Shown here one piece after another: positions 44,141 through 51,777 of a stretch of 51,777 nucleotides of DNA. The notes beneath the pieces were generated by a model. It ran no database searches, was not told the DNA's origin, and worked only from the letters and a program-made list of their open reading frames with translations. Origin of the DNA: Hymenobacter coccineus (GTDB lineage Bacteria; Bacteroidota; Bacteroidia; Cytophagales; Hymenobacteraceae); NCBI RefSeq assembly GCF_001816125.1, contig NZ_MDZA01000110.1:1-51777 (forward strand), in the 5' to 3' direction. How positions within the stretch are numbered: the first letter of the stretch is position 1; each line of letters begins with the position of its first letter. Position numbers and translations under genes: made by a program.

Positions 44141-46546
44141 ATGCAAAAAACAGGGTTTACTCTTTTGACCACCGTGCGCCGGCAGCTAATAATCGTAGCT
44201 CTGCTTATCGGCTTTAGCGCCACGGCGACGCGGGCGCAACAAGTTATCTTAGAAGGGTTCTGGTGGAACTACCAAAACAACAATTACCCCAACGGCTGGG
44301 CTAATTACGTCGCTGACCTGGCCCCGCGCCTCAAGGCCCTAGGCATCAACGCCGTGTGGATACCCCCGAACCTGAAAACGCGGATGCCGACTAACACCGT
44401 TTATTCAAATGGCTATTCACCCTTCGACAATTATGACCTCGGCGACAAGTATCAGCACGGCCGGCTGCGCACCAACTCGGGCACGAAGGATGAGCTGCTA
44501 CGGGCCGTGGCCATTTTGCACGCCAACGGCATTGATGTGGTGCAGGACATTGTGCTCAACCATCTCGACGGGGCCGGCTCGGACGACAACAACACCGGGG
44601 GCCAGGACCCGGCCGCCGCAGACGATGGTAAAACCAACCGGATGAAAAACTTTCGCTACGTGAGCTACACCTCGCCGGCCAGCAGCGAAACGGCCGCCAA
44701 CTACCTAGCCCGCACGGGTCGGTTCGCTAAAAACTGGCAGAATTTCAATCCCAACCCCGGTAACAATACCATTACCGGCGACTGGAATGCCCCCTACTTC
44801 GGCCCCGATATAAGCTACTATCCTGGCTCTTACGGCCAAAGCTCCAACGCCACGTACAATCCTGGGCAAGCCAGCGACTACATGCGCAACAGCACCCGGG
44901 GCTGGCTGGTATGGTACAAAAAGCAGGTGGGCTTCGACGGCGTGCGCCTCGACGCGGTGAAGCTGTTCCCAGACTTTGCCACTGATGATTTTCTCAACAG
45001 CCTGCAAAATAGCGCCGATTGGGCCAGCGGTGGCGCGACCATGTTTGCCGTAGGTGAATACGCCCAAGCTACCGCGGCCCAGATGGACCAGTGGGTAGCC
45101 AACGTGAACAACCGCGCCGGCACCTTTGACTTTTCGCTGCGCGGCGGCCTGCTCGCGCTTATCCAAGGCAATGGGGCCTTTAATATCGGCTCGCTGCCTA
45201 GCTATCAACAAGGCACCCGTGTGGTCACCATCAACGGGACCACCGTGCATCGTACGGTGCCGTTAGTCAACAACCACGACACCTTTCGGCCCACCGTAGA
45301 TGCCAGCGGCAACTACACTGGCTGGGATACCGGCGGGGAGCTGTACCCGCACATCGACCCCTCCGACCCGCGCCTCTCGGCCGCCTACGCCGTGGCCCTG
45401 GCCGTGGACGGCTCGCCCCAGATTTTCTTCGAAGATCTGTTCAACATCGGTACCACCGGCAAGCGCTTTACCCATAACCCCCGCAACGCTACTGACCTAC
45501 CTACCCGCTCCGATATCGAAAACCTGATTTGGTGCCACCAAAACCTGCACTTCAAAGACGGGGCGTACAAGGTGCCTTACCAAGCCAACGACTACCTGAT
45601 AATCGAACGGAGCACCACAGCTATTATCGGCATTAGTGATAACTGGGATACCTGGCAGAACGTCACCATCAGCTGCGACTTCCCGGCGGGCACCGTGCTC
45701 AAGGACTACTCCGGGGCCAATGGCAACGCCACGGTCACCGTTAGTGCCACGCAAACGGTGAGCATTAATACGCCACCCTGCAACGGCACGGCCGCCAGCG
45801 GCCGCCGGGGCTACTCGGTGTGGGCGCCGGTCAACGCCGTGACCAACTACACCCTCACCGGCCGCGCCACTACTCAGGAGTGGGAGTTAGCCGATGACCT
45901 GGGCGACTCCGACAGCCGCTCGCTCGGCCAGGGCGGACAGCTGCCCGCTGGTTCCACCGCCTACCGCACGGCAGGCCGCATCTACGTAGGGGCCAATAAA
46001 AACATCAGCTACACCCTCTACCCTAACGACGCCACCCGCAACCTGACGGTGACCGTATTTGATAACGCGGGAACTTCCCTGAATAGTGTCAGTGGCACGG
46101 GTGCGCTCAACGGCTCCTACACGCCTACCGCCGAGGGCTGGTACCTACTCAAAGTCAAAAATAGCATGGTCACTAATCCTGGGCAGCGCTGCAACCTGAA
46201 AGTAACTTATACCCCGCCCCCCGTGGTAGTTGGGGCCATCGCCAACCGCGAGAGCACCCCGCTTGCTACTACTCCTAGCAGCGAGGCGGTTGAAGCAGTT
46301 GCCCTGCATATTTTCCCGAACCCTATCACGGCCGATGCCATTGCCTTCACAATTCAGACGCCCACCGCCCAGCTCGTAACGGTGCAGCTGTATGATTTAA
46401 CAGGACGCTTAGTACACGCGCAAACCGCCCAACTGACCCCTGGCCTGAATAGGCTGATGCTGAACGGCCCCCGGTCACTGAATGCCGGACTCTACCAGCT
46501 GCGCGTGCCGGAGCTACGGCTTAGCCAACACGTGGCAATGGAGTAA
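44141..46546 (+). CDS. Secreted GH13 alpha-amylase with type IX sorting tail
   Basis: The 801-residue protein has a signal peptide (LIIVALLIGFSATATRAQ). Its GH13 domain is of a different, classical alpha-amylase type from the three others: VVQDIVLNHLDGAG, FDGVRLDAVKLF with Asp271, FAVGEYAQ with Glu306 and LVNNHDTFRP with Asp380. Domain C (DUF1939-like), a PKD/PPC-like beta domain around residues 600-690 (GGQLPAGSTAYRTAGRIYVG), and a type IX sorting tail (ALHIFPNPITADA to AGLYQLRVPELRLSQ) follow. It should be the main secreted endo-amylase. It has its own promoter with an inverted repeat 130 bp upstream and is separated from the rest of the locus by the IS3 insertion. Confidence 0.92.
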   Translation: MQKTGFTLLTTVRRQLIIVALLIGFSATATRAQQVILEGFWWNYQNNNYPNGWANYVADLAPRLKALGINAVWIPPNLKTRMPTNTVYSNGYSPFDNYDLGDKYQHGRLRTNSGTKDELLRAVAILHANGIDVVQDIVLNHLDGAGSDDNNTGGQDPAAADDGKTNRMKNFRYVSYTSPASSETAANYLARTGRFAKNWQNFNPNPGNNTITGDWNAPYFGPDISYYPGSYGQSSNATYNPGQASDYMRNSTRGWLVWYKKQVGFDGVRLDAVKLFPDFATDDFLNSLQNSADWASGGATMFAVGEYAQATAAQMDQWVANVNNRAGTFDFSLRGGLLALIQGNGAFNIGSLPSYQQGTRVVTINGTTVHRTVPLVNNHDTFRPTVDASGNYTGWDTGGELYPHIDPSDPRLSAAYAVALAVDGSPQIFFEDLFNIGTTGKRFTHNPRNATDLPTRSDIENLIWCHQNLHFKDGAYKVPYQANDYLIIERSTTAIIGISDNWDTWQNVTISCDFPAGTVLKDYSGANGNATVTVSATQTVSINTPPCNGTAASGRRGYSVWAPVNAVTNYTLTGRATTQEWELADDLGDSDSRSLGQGGQLPAGSTAYRTAGRIYVGANKNISYTLYPNDATRNLTVTVFDNAGTSLNSVSGTGALNGSYTPTAEGWYLLKVKNSMVTNPGQRCNLKVTYTPPPVVVGAIANRESTPLATTPSSEAVEAVALHIFPNPITADAIAFTIQTPTAQLVTVQLYDLTGRLVHAQTAQLTPGLNRLMLNGPRSLNAGLYQLRVPELRLSQHVAME

Positions 46547-46637
46547 CTGGGGGCTGTTGCTATGGAACAAAAAAATGCCGTAAGTAGCAGATGGCGGCTA
46601 CCAGGACGCCTAAGGGGACGAGCTAGCGGTAAAGGAA

Positions 46638-48411
46638 GTTCTTGTTACAACGGGATACTGTTGGCGAATTCATTTGGGGATAAAGAGGCTATTTTCGGAG
46701 GCACCTTAACCGCCTCTGCTCATGAGCCTGCACCCTCAACCCAGCACGCCTGTTCCGCCCCAAACGCGCCAGATAGCGCAGGCAGCATTCCCGCGCAGCA
46801 ACCACTATCTACTGCTGCGCGATACCTTGGGCACGCTGCATGACGATGCCCTCTTTGCCGACCTGTTTCCGCAGCGGGGGCAAGCGGCCCAGGCTCCCTG
46901 GCAGTTAGCGCTGGTGACGCTGTTGCAATTCGCCGAGAATCTCTCCGACCGCCAAGCCGCCGATGCCGTGCGCAGTCGCATCGACTGGAAGTACCTGCTG
47001 GGCTTGGAGCTGACCGATGCCGGGTTTGATTTTAGCGTCCTCTCTGAATTTCGTCAACGGTTGGTGGCCGGCAAGGCCCAGGAACGGCTCCTTAGCCACC
47101 TGCTGGTCTGTTGCCAGGACCAGCAGTGGCTCAAAGCCGGGGGTGAACAGCGCATGGACTCAACGCACGTGCTAGCCCGGGTCCGGGATATGAACCGCCT
47201 AGAGTGTGTGGCGGAGACGATGCGCTTCACCCTCAATAGCTTGGCCACGCTGCTGCCCGACTGGTTGGCCCGCCATCTTCAGCCGGGGTGGGCCGCCCGG
47301 TACGGCCCCCGCGCCGAGGAGTACCGCCTGCCACACACCAAACCCCAGCGGGAAGCCTATACCCAGCAAGTCGGGCAGGACGGCTGGTGGCTGCTGGAGC
47401 AAGTAGAACGGGATGAACAGGCCGCTTTGCTGTGGCAGCTGCCGGCGATCGATAGCTTGCGCCGAATCTGGCTCCAGCAGTTTCAGGTGGTGGAGGGCCA
47501 GCTCAGCTGGCGCGTGGAGAACCAAGGAGAAGTACCCCCCTCCGCGCAGCTCATCAGCTCTCCCTATGATTTGGAAGCCCGCTTTAGTCGCAAGCGCACC
47601 ACGACGTGGGTGGGCTATAAAGTCCATTTGAGCGAAACCTGCGAAGCCGACCAACCGCATTTGATTACGCAGGTCGCCACGACCGTCAGCACGGAGGTAG
47701 ATTCGACTACCTTGCCTCACATTCAGCAAGGACTGGCTGAGAGGTCGTTACTCCCATCGCAGCAGCTGGTCGACACCGCTTACGTGAGCGCCGAGCTGCT
47801 CGTCCAGAGTCAGCAACGCCATCACGTGGAGTTAGTCGGGCCTGCCCGGAAAGACCAGCAATGGCAAGCTTTGGCGGGGCAGGGCTATGCGGCGGCGGAT
47901 TTCCACGTGGACTGGGACGCGCAGCAGGCCACTTGTCCCCAGGGACATCCGTCACAGTCCTGGATTCACACGCTGGAAAAAGGCCAGCCCCGCGTGTTCA
48001 TCAAGTTCTCCCGCAAGCACTGTGGGCCCTGCCCCGTGCACGCGCAGTGTACGCGCATGAAACGCCGCGCCATTAAGCTGCGCGCCGACGCACCCTATCA
48101 GGCCTTGCAAGCGGCCCGCGTGCGCGATAGTCAGGCGGACTGGCCGCTGCTTTATAATCAGCGCGCGGGCATTGAAGGCACCCTCTCGCAAGGGGTCCGA
48201 GCGTTTGGCCTGCGCCGCTCGCGCTACGTGGGCCTGGCCAAAACCCATTTGCAGCACGTCTTTATCGCCGCGGCGATGAACCTGTCGCGCATCGTAAACT
48301 GGTTAAACGAAGTGCCGTTAGCCCAGACCCGTCAGGCCGCCTTCGAGCGATTGATTCCGCCAGCAAGGGCTTAAAACCAATTCGCCAACAGTATCCTTTT
48401 GCAACAAGAAC
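46638..48411 (+). mobile_element. Intact IS1182-type insertion element
   Basis: Imperfect 33-bp terminal inverted repeats lie at 46638-46670 and 48379-48411; the shared inner parts are GGATACTGTTGGCGAATT and GTTCTTGTT. The element is about 1.77 kb with one transposase. No clear target duplication was found. Confidence 0.8.
46722..48374 (+). CDS. IS1182-family transposase
   Basis: The 550-residue enzyme is complete: an N-terminal DUF772 domain (ALVTLLQFAENLSDRQAADA, SRIDWKYLLGLELTDAGFDF), then MDSTHVLARVRDMNRLE with the first Asp, and VDTAYVSAELLVQSQQRHHV with the second. A DDE_Tnp_1_6 C-terminus follows with CGPCPVHAQCTRMKRRAIKL, four Cys-type ligands, and GIEGTLSQGVRAFGLRRSRY carrying the last Glu. 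It catalyses cut-and-paste-type transposition of its element. It is full length with normal motifs and probably active. A related but dead IS1182-like copy lies at 18873-20357; their terminal repeats differ. Confidence 0.92.
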   Translation: MSLHPQPSTPVPPQTRQIAQAAFPRSNHYLLLRDTLGTLHDDALFADLFPQRGQAAQAPWQLALVTLLQFAENLSDRQAADAVRSRIDWKYLLGLELTDAGFDFSVLSEFRQRLVAGKAQERLLSHLLVCCQDQQWLKAGGEQRMDSTHVLARVRDMNRLECVAETMRFTLNSLATLLPDWLARHLQPGWAARYGPRAEEYRLPHTKPQREAYTQQVGQDGWWLLEQVERDEQAALLWQLPAIDSLRRIWLQQFQVVEGQLSWRVENQGEVPPSAQLISSPYDLEARFSRKRTTTWVGYKVHLSETCEADQPHLITQVATTVSTEVDSTTLPHIQQGLAERSLLPSQQLVDTAYVSAELLVQSQQRHHVELVGPARKDQQWQALAGQGYAAADFHVDWDAQQATCPQGHPSQSWIHTLEKGQPRVFIKFSRKHCGPCPVHAQCTRMKRRAIKLRADAPYQALQAARVRDSQADWPLLYNQRAGIEGTLSQGVRAFGLRRSRYVGLAKTHLQHVFIAAAMNLSRIVNWLNEVPLAQTRQAAFERLIPPARA

Positions 48412-48563
48412 CCCGCAGGTGGCTGGATTGGAACAGCGCCCAACTCATCAACCGCACTGGGAAACCTGCCCGGGGGAGGCGTTGAGCGAGGTGCTCGGCG
48501 TTGACTGGGCAGCGCCCGTGAAAATTGGCGGAGCAGCGGTTGCCAAGCTTTTTATTCCTACAT

Positions 48564-48581
48564 TTGTACCAGTTGGTACAA
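48564..48581. promoter_or_regulatory. TetR operator, perfect 18-bp palindrome
   Basis: TTGTACCAGTTGGTACAA is a perfect palindrome 26 bases before the TetR ATG, overlapping the likely promoter. A very similar palindrome recurs upstream of the next gene. Confidence 0.75.
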
Positions 48582-48606
48582 TATTGCTTCTCCCCCGGCA
48601 CGCATC

Positions 48607-49191
48607 ATGACTGGACGGCCCAAAACGTTTGACGAGCACGAGGTGATTGACCGGGCGCAGCGCGTTTTCTGGCGGCGCGGCTACTCCGCCGCCTCTACCG
48701 AGGAGCTGCTGGCGGCCATGGGCCTTGGCAAAGGCAGCTTCTATCTGGCCTTTCCGGGCGGCAAGCGGGAATTGTTTGCCAAAACGGTGCAGCAATTTCA
48801 CCGCGACAACCTGCGCCAGTTGGAGCAACTGGTCGCGACCAGTGCGCAGCCGCTGGAAGTGCTCAAAGACTACTTTCGCCGCATCGCCACCGCCGCGCCA
48901 GAGGCCCATGAACGGGGCTGCTACCTGGGCAATACGGTGATGGAAATGGCCTCGCTTGACCCGCAACTGCAACAGGCTGCCGGGCTACTGCTGAAAAAAC
49001 TGGAAGCGTTGTTTTTCACGGTCATTCGGCAAGCCCAGGCCACGGGCCAGCTCACCAACCCGACCGCCGCCGGCCTGCTGGCCCGGCACCTGCTGACGTT
49101 GTGGAACGGCCTGAGCATTACCCGCCGCCTCTACCCGGATAACGCACAGCTCCGCGAACTCATTGATTTACAGCTAGCTGTGCTCGCCTAA
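48607..49191 (+). CDS. TetR-family transcriptional regulator
   Basis: The 194-residue protein has the TetR head (EVIDRAQRVFWRRGYSAAST, EELLAAMGLGKGSFYLAFPG with the recognition helix) and a C-terminal ligand domain of the TetR_C_16/AcuR-like type containing EAHERGCYLGNTVMEMASLD. The Cys in this segment is common in members that sense electrophiles. It is followed by a hydrolase gene. Matching operator palindromes sit upstream of both, so it most likely represses itself and that hydrolase. Confidence 0.92.
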   Translation: MTGRPKTFDEHEVIDRAQRVFWRRGYSAASTEELLAAMGLGKGSFYLAFPGGKRELFAKTVQQFHRDNLRQLEQLVATSAQPLEVLKDYFRRIATAAPEAHERGCYLGNTVMEMASLDPQLQQAAGLLLKKLEALFFTVIRQAQATGQLTNPTAAGLLARHLLTLWNGLSITRRLYPDNAQLRELIDLQLAVLA

Positions 49192-49205
49192 TTTTTTGCT
49201 TTATT

Positions 49206-49223
49206 CTGTACTGCTCGGTACAG
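49206..49223. promoter_or_regulatory. TetR operator, second copy
   Basis: CTGTACTGCTCGGTACAG shares the TGTAC-N6/8-GTACA frame of the palindrome at 48564 with one mismatched base pair. It lies 62 bases before the hydrolase start. Confidence 0.7.
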
Positions 49224-49284
49224 TTATCGCGTATGGGCCATCAATGCCCTTCCCATTTTTTCACCTCATTTCCTCTTTTCACTC

Positions 49285-50163
49285 ATGGACACGCAAACCC
49301 AAGTTCATTACCGCACCGTTGCCGTGAACGGCCTCGACCTGTTTTACCGCGAGGCCGGCCCGGCCGAGGCGCCGGTCCTGTTGTTGCTGCACGGCTTTCC
49401 GACCTCGTCGCACATGTTCCGCGACTTGATGCCGCTGCTGGCCGACCGCTACCGCGTGGTCGCGCCCGACCTGCCGGGCTTTGGCTTTACCACCTCGCCG
49501 CCCGCCACGGCGTTTGCCTACACCTTCGACCACTTGGCGGACGTCATTGGCGGCTTTACGCAGGCGCTGGGGCTGGCCCGGTACGCGCTCTACATTTTCG
49601 ACTACGGCGCGCCGGTGGGCCTGCGCCTGGCCGTGGCGCATCCCGAGCGGGTGACGGCCCTCATCACCCAGAACGGCAACGCCTACGAGGAAGGCCTGAG
49701 CAGCGGCTGGGACCCGGCCCGCACGTACTGGCAGGACCCCACGCCCGAAAACCGCGCCGCGATGCGCCAGATGCTCACCTGGGACACCACCCAGTTGCAG
49801 TACCGCCACGGCACGCCCGACCCCACGCAGCTGGCCCCCGAGGCGCCCGCGCTGGACTTCTGGGGCCTGAGCCGCCCCGGTTACGACGAGATGCAGCTCG
49901 ACCTCATCCGGGACTACCAAAGCAACGTGGCGCTGTACCCGCGCTTTCAGGACTATTTCCGTACCCACCGCCCCCCGACGCTGGCGGTGTGGGGCGAAAA
50001 CGACCCCTTTTTCCTACCCGCCGGCGCGCACGCCTACCGCCGCGACAACCCCGCCGCCCAGGTACAGTTGCTGCCCACCGGGCACTTTGCCCTCGAAACG
50101 CACGTGGTCGAAATCGCCGGCCTTATCCGCGCGTTCCTGGCGTCGGTGCCGGCTTCGGCGTAG
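49285..50163 (+). CDS. Alpha/beta hydrolase (haloalkane dehalogenase/epoxide hydrolase-like)
   Basis: The 292-residue enzyme has LLLLHGFPTSSHMFRDLMPL (oxyanion hole), VVAPDLPGFGFTTSP, the nucleophile elbow IFDYGAPVGLRLA with an Asp nucleophile rather than Ser, a cap domain, and LPTGHFALETH with the catalytic His; AVWGENDPFF carries the acid turn. Asp nucleophiles mark the dehalogenase and epoxide hydrolase branch, which opens reactive small molecules. A longer open frame over the same region is a shadow. It is the probable target of the upstream TetR regulator and is followed by a MOSC-domain gene 72 bases on. Confidence 0.9.
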   Translation: MDTQTQVHYRTVAVNGLDLFYREAGPAEAPVLLLLHGFPTSSHMFRDLMPLLADRYRVVAPDLPGFGFTTSPPATAFAYTFDHLADVIGGFTQALGLARYALYIFDYGAPVGLRLAVAHPERVTALITQNGNAYEEGLSSGWDPARTYWQDPTPENRAAMRQMLTWDTTQLQYRHGTPDPTQLAPEAPALDFWGLSRPGYDEMQLDLIRDYQSNVALYPRFQDYFRTHRPPTLAVWGENDPFFLPAGAHAYRRDNPAAQVQLLPTGHFALETHVVEIAGLIRAFLASVPASA

Positions 50164-50235
50164 GGTGCGGAACGAATCTGCCGCCCTTGCGCCCTCGGTG
50201 GGCCCCAGTTTTCCCCTCATTTACCTCTTCTCCTT

Positions 50236-50868
50236 ATGCAGCTTCTCTCCGTCAACGTCGGGCGGCCCCGCGTCCTCACCTGGAACGGCCGCGAAATCAG
50301 GACCGCCATTTTCAAGCAGCCCGTGACCGGGCCGGTGGCCCTGGCCGGGGTCAACCTCGCGGGCGATGAGCAGGCCGACCTAAGCGTGCACGGCGGTTCC
50401 GACAAGGCCGTGTATGCCTACGACGCCGCCCACTACGCCCTTTGGCGGACGCGGCTGCCCGCCTGGACGGACTGGACCCCGGGCCTGTTCGGCGAAAACC
50501 TGACGACGGAGGGCTTGCTCGAAACCGCGGTGCGCGTGGGCGACGTGTTTGGCCTGGGCACGGCCCGGCTGCGGGCCGTGCAGCCCCGGCAACCCTGCTA
50601 CAAGCTCAACGCCCGCTTTGATGACGCGGGCATGGCCGCCCGCTTTGCCCGGGCCGGCCACCCCGGCATTTATTTCCGGGTCGAGGAGCCGGGCACGGTT
50701 CAGGCCGGCGACGCGCTCACCCTGCTCGAAGCGGCGGCGACCCCCGTCACCATTCAAGACCTTTCGCACGTGCTAACGGCCCGCACGGTCGACGCGAGCC
50801 GGCTGGCCGAAGTGCTGGCCCTTCCGCATCTGCCGGCCGAAGTGCGTCGGCAACTTACCGGCCGCTGA
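50236..50868 (+). CDS. MOSC-domain protein (YiiM-like)
   Basis: The 210-residue protein reads MQLLSVNVGRPRVLTWNGRE, LAGDEQADLSVHGGSDKAVY, LFGENLTTEGLLETAVRVGD, and VQPRQPCYKLNARFDD with the conserved Cys of MOSC domains. These domains bind molybdenum cofactor sulfur and support reductive detoxification of N-hydroxylated compounds; the E. coli relative is YiiM. It may belong to the TetR-hydrolase cassette, as the 72-bp gap has no obvious terminator. Confidence 0.9.
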   Translation: MQLLSVNVGRPRVLTWNGREIRTAIFKQPVTGPVALAGVNLAGDEQADLSVHGGSDKAVYAYDAAHYALWRTRLPAWTDWTPGLFGENLTTEGLLETAVRVGDVFGLGTARLRAVQPRQPCYKLNARFDDAGMAARFARAGHPGIYFRVEEPGTVQAGDALTLLEAAATPVTIQDLSHVLTARTVDASRLAEVLALPHLPAEVRRQLTGR

Positions 50869-51020
50869 GGAAGGAGTGCGTTTCCGGTAGAAGAAAGGTC
50901 AATTTAAACCGGAGACTGTCCACCTGGGGAACCCGTTTAGCTTTTGGACCAAACTTTTGACCACGTAAGAAGCAAGGCGGTAGGGGATAAGAGCTTTGTT
51001 TTTTGACACGAACCCGGCGG

Positions 51021-51028
51021 TATCTTTG
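51021..51028 (+). promoter_or_regulatory. -7 promoter box of the small gene pair
   Basis: TATCTTTG matches TAnnTTTG; TTTG at 51002-51005 could be the -33 element, though 15 bp is a short spacing. It is 29 bases before the ATG at 51057. Confidence 0.5.
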
Positions 51029-51056
51029 TTTTAGCCGCGCACTAAAGCTTTTGGTG

Positions 51057-51257
51057 ATGGAATCCGAACTGACCACTTTCCTGACGACAATAGACACCCC
51101 GGCGTTCCGCCGCGACAATCTGGCGAAGGTGCGGGCCAAAGCCGCAGCCGCTAAGGGTAGCGGTAGTTCCCAGCTTTCGGTTTCGGTGCCAGCCGCTGAA
51201 TCCGTGGACGTTGCCTTGCCAACGACCCATTTACAAGCGGTGGTGAGCGGTAAATGA
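51057..51257 (+). CDS. Small protein, possible antitoxin partner
   Basis: This 66-residue protein begins MESELTTFLTTIDTPAFRRD and is helical at the start and Ala/Ser-rich later (KAAAAKGSGSSQLSVSVPAA). No family was recognised. It ends in a 4-bp ATGA overlap with a zeta-toxin-like P-loop gene, so the two are translationally coupled. Antitoxin or regulatory partners of zeta-type kinases are often small proteins in this position; that is inference. The ATG at 51057 suits the promoter box 29 bases upstream; a longer frame from 51003 would start before it. Confidence 0.5.
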   Translation: MESELTTFLTTIDTPAFRRDNLAKVRAKAAAAKGSGSSQLSVSVPAAESVDVALPTTHLQAVVSGK

Positions 51258-51415
51258 GCCCAGAACCGCCCGTCCTACACCTTTTCGGCGGCCCAAACGG
51301 CGCGGGAAAATCGACCCTGTTTGCGCGCTTTCTGGAAACCGCGCAACAGCCCATCGAGCAGGTAAACGGCGATGTGCTCCAGCAGCAGCACCCTCAGTTT
51401 GAGATGGTCGGGTAA
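51254..51415 (+). pseudogene. Zeta-toxin-like P-loop kinase, truncated by IS3
   Basis: The reading frame starts MSPEPPVLHLFGGPNGAGKS, a perfect Walker A motif (GPNGAGKST) of the kind found in zeta toxins and related AAA proteins, then LFARFLETAQ and the NGDVL segment where zeta proteins have their N-x-D. After QQHPQF the frame enters the IS3 element at 51400 and stops at 51413-51415. At least 100 residues are therefore separated from this part, beyond the window. Zeta toxins phosphorylate nucleotide-sugar peptidoglycan precursors; whether this one does is not known. Confidence 0.7.
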
Positions 51416-51777
51416 AAATGGACACGGAGAAAGTAACTTTCCCCTGTCATGGAAGCAGATAAACCAGCTGGCAAACGGCCGAGAACTAAGTATGACGCGG
51501 CCTTTCGAGCCGAGGCAGTCCGCCGCGTAACGCAGGACGGCCAGGCGACGACACGCGTAGCGCAGGCGCTAGGCATGAGCGAGGCCGTGTTGGGCAAGTG
51601 GGTGCGGGCGGCTCGCACCCAAGCTGCCCGCCCAGCGGGCAGCGAAGCCCTGGCGCAGGAAAACAAGCAGTTACGGGTCCAATTGGCCCGTGCTGAAATG
51701 GAGCGCGATATTTTAAAAAAAGCGCTGACCATATTTTCACAACCGACGGGCCGATGAAACGCTTCGCTTTCATTGCT
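51400..51777 (+). mobile_element. Second copy of the IS3-family element (cut by window end)
   Basis: It begins with TGAGATGGTCGGGTAAAAAT, nearly the same as the terminal repeat of the element at 42527-43791, and carries OrfA and the start of OrfB in the plus direction. It disrupts the P-loop gene. Confidence 0.88.
51449..51757 (+). CDS. IS3 OrfA, second copy
   Basis: The 102-residue HTH protein (AFRAEAVRRVTQDGQATTRV, AQALGMSEAVLGKWVRAART, coiled tail) is intact and 92% identical to the copy at 43433-43741. An AAAAAAAG slippery run precedes its end for the -1 shift to OrfB. The OrfB ATG at 51754 overlaps its stop and continues beyond the window (MKRFAFIA). Confidence 0.9.
   Translation: MEADKPAGKRPRTKYDAAFRAEAVRRVTQDGQATTRVAQALGMSEAVLGKWVRAARTQAARPAGSEALAQENKQLRVQLARAEMERDILKKALTIFSQPTGR

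Noticed and set aside
49233..50369. A 378-codon plus-strand frame over the hydrolase gene
   Set aside because: Its translation is Arg/Pro/Gly-rich low-complexity text and it overlaps the well-supported alpha/beta hydrolase in another frame; a shadow of high GC.

Overview
The window looks like a chromosomal segment of a high-GC member of the Bacteroidota, most likely a Hymenobacter-type Cytophagales. The evidence is a SusC/SusD pair, type IX secretion tails on secreted amylases, promoter -7 boxes of the TAnnTTTG type (TACCTTTG, TATCTTTG) and GC-rich codon use. I cannot name the species from sequence alone. No tRNA, rRNA or CRISPR array was seen.

The left third (1-18.5 kb) mixes small regulated redox or detoxification cassettes with dead mobile DNA. 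The cassettes are: an AraC regulator next to an NTF2-like protein (0.5-1.9 kb); a cyclase-family gene (5.9-6.6 kb); a TetR regulator followed by an SDR oxidoreductase, with one 12-bp motif repeated in inverted orientation at both promoters (8.3-9.8 kb); a five-gene minus-strand block of AraC, SDR, alpha/beta hydrolase, membrane protein and SDR (16.5-12.4 kb), with a 13-nt G/C homopolymer in front of the second gene; and a divergent HxlR regulator opposite an NTF2-NmrA gene pair (16.7-18.5 kb). Between them lie decayed IS3, IS481, IS110 and Tn3-family elements and one intact IS110-type transposase whose upstream DNA is strongly structured.

The middle (18.5-26.6 kb) is mostly ruins. It holds a long hairpin array, an IS1182-like relic, a MacAB-like efflux locus (sigma-54-type promoter, adaptor fused by deletion to a remnant ABC ATPase, two frameshifted permeases) and an IS5 relic. 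Next to these is an unusual back-to-back pair of about 105-residue paralogues around a perfect palindrome, which resemble thioredoxin folds that have lost their cysteines. A DUF1080 secreted hydrolase follows.

From 27 to 46.5 kb lies a starch utilisation locus. In order it has a membrane-anchored SusR-like regulator (DUF6377 type), susC (one frameshift), susD, two GH13 enzymes flanking a GH97 alpha-glucosidase of the SusB type, a third GH13 enzyme with two starch-binding modules and a type IX tail, and a fourth, larger GH13 amylase. Three inverted repeats with identical 29-bp span sit upstream of susC and of the last amylase and are candidate operators. Surface enzymes would cut starch, SusCD would import the oligosaccharides and periplasmic GH97/GH13 enzymes would finish digestion. 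No susE/susF-type lipoprotein is visible. An IS3 element has split the terminator hairpin behind the third amylase.

The right end (46.6-51.8 kb) has an intact IS1182-type element with 33-bp inverted repeats, a TetR regulator plus alpha/beta hydrolase cassette with matching 18-bp palindromic operators at both promoters, a MOSC-domain gene, and a small ORF overlapping a zeta-toxin-like P-loop gene that is cut off by another copy of the same IS3 element.
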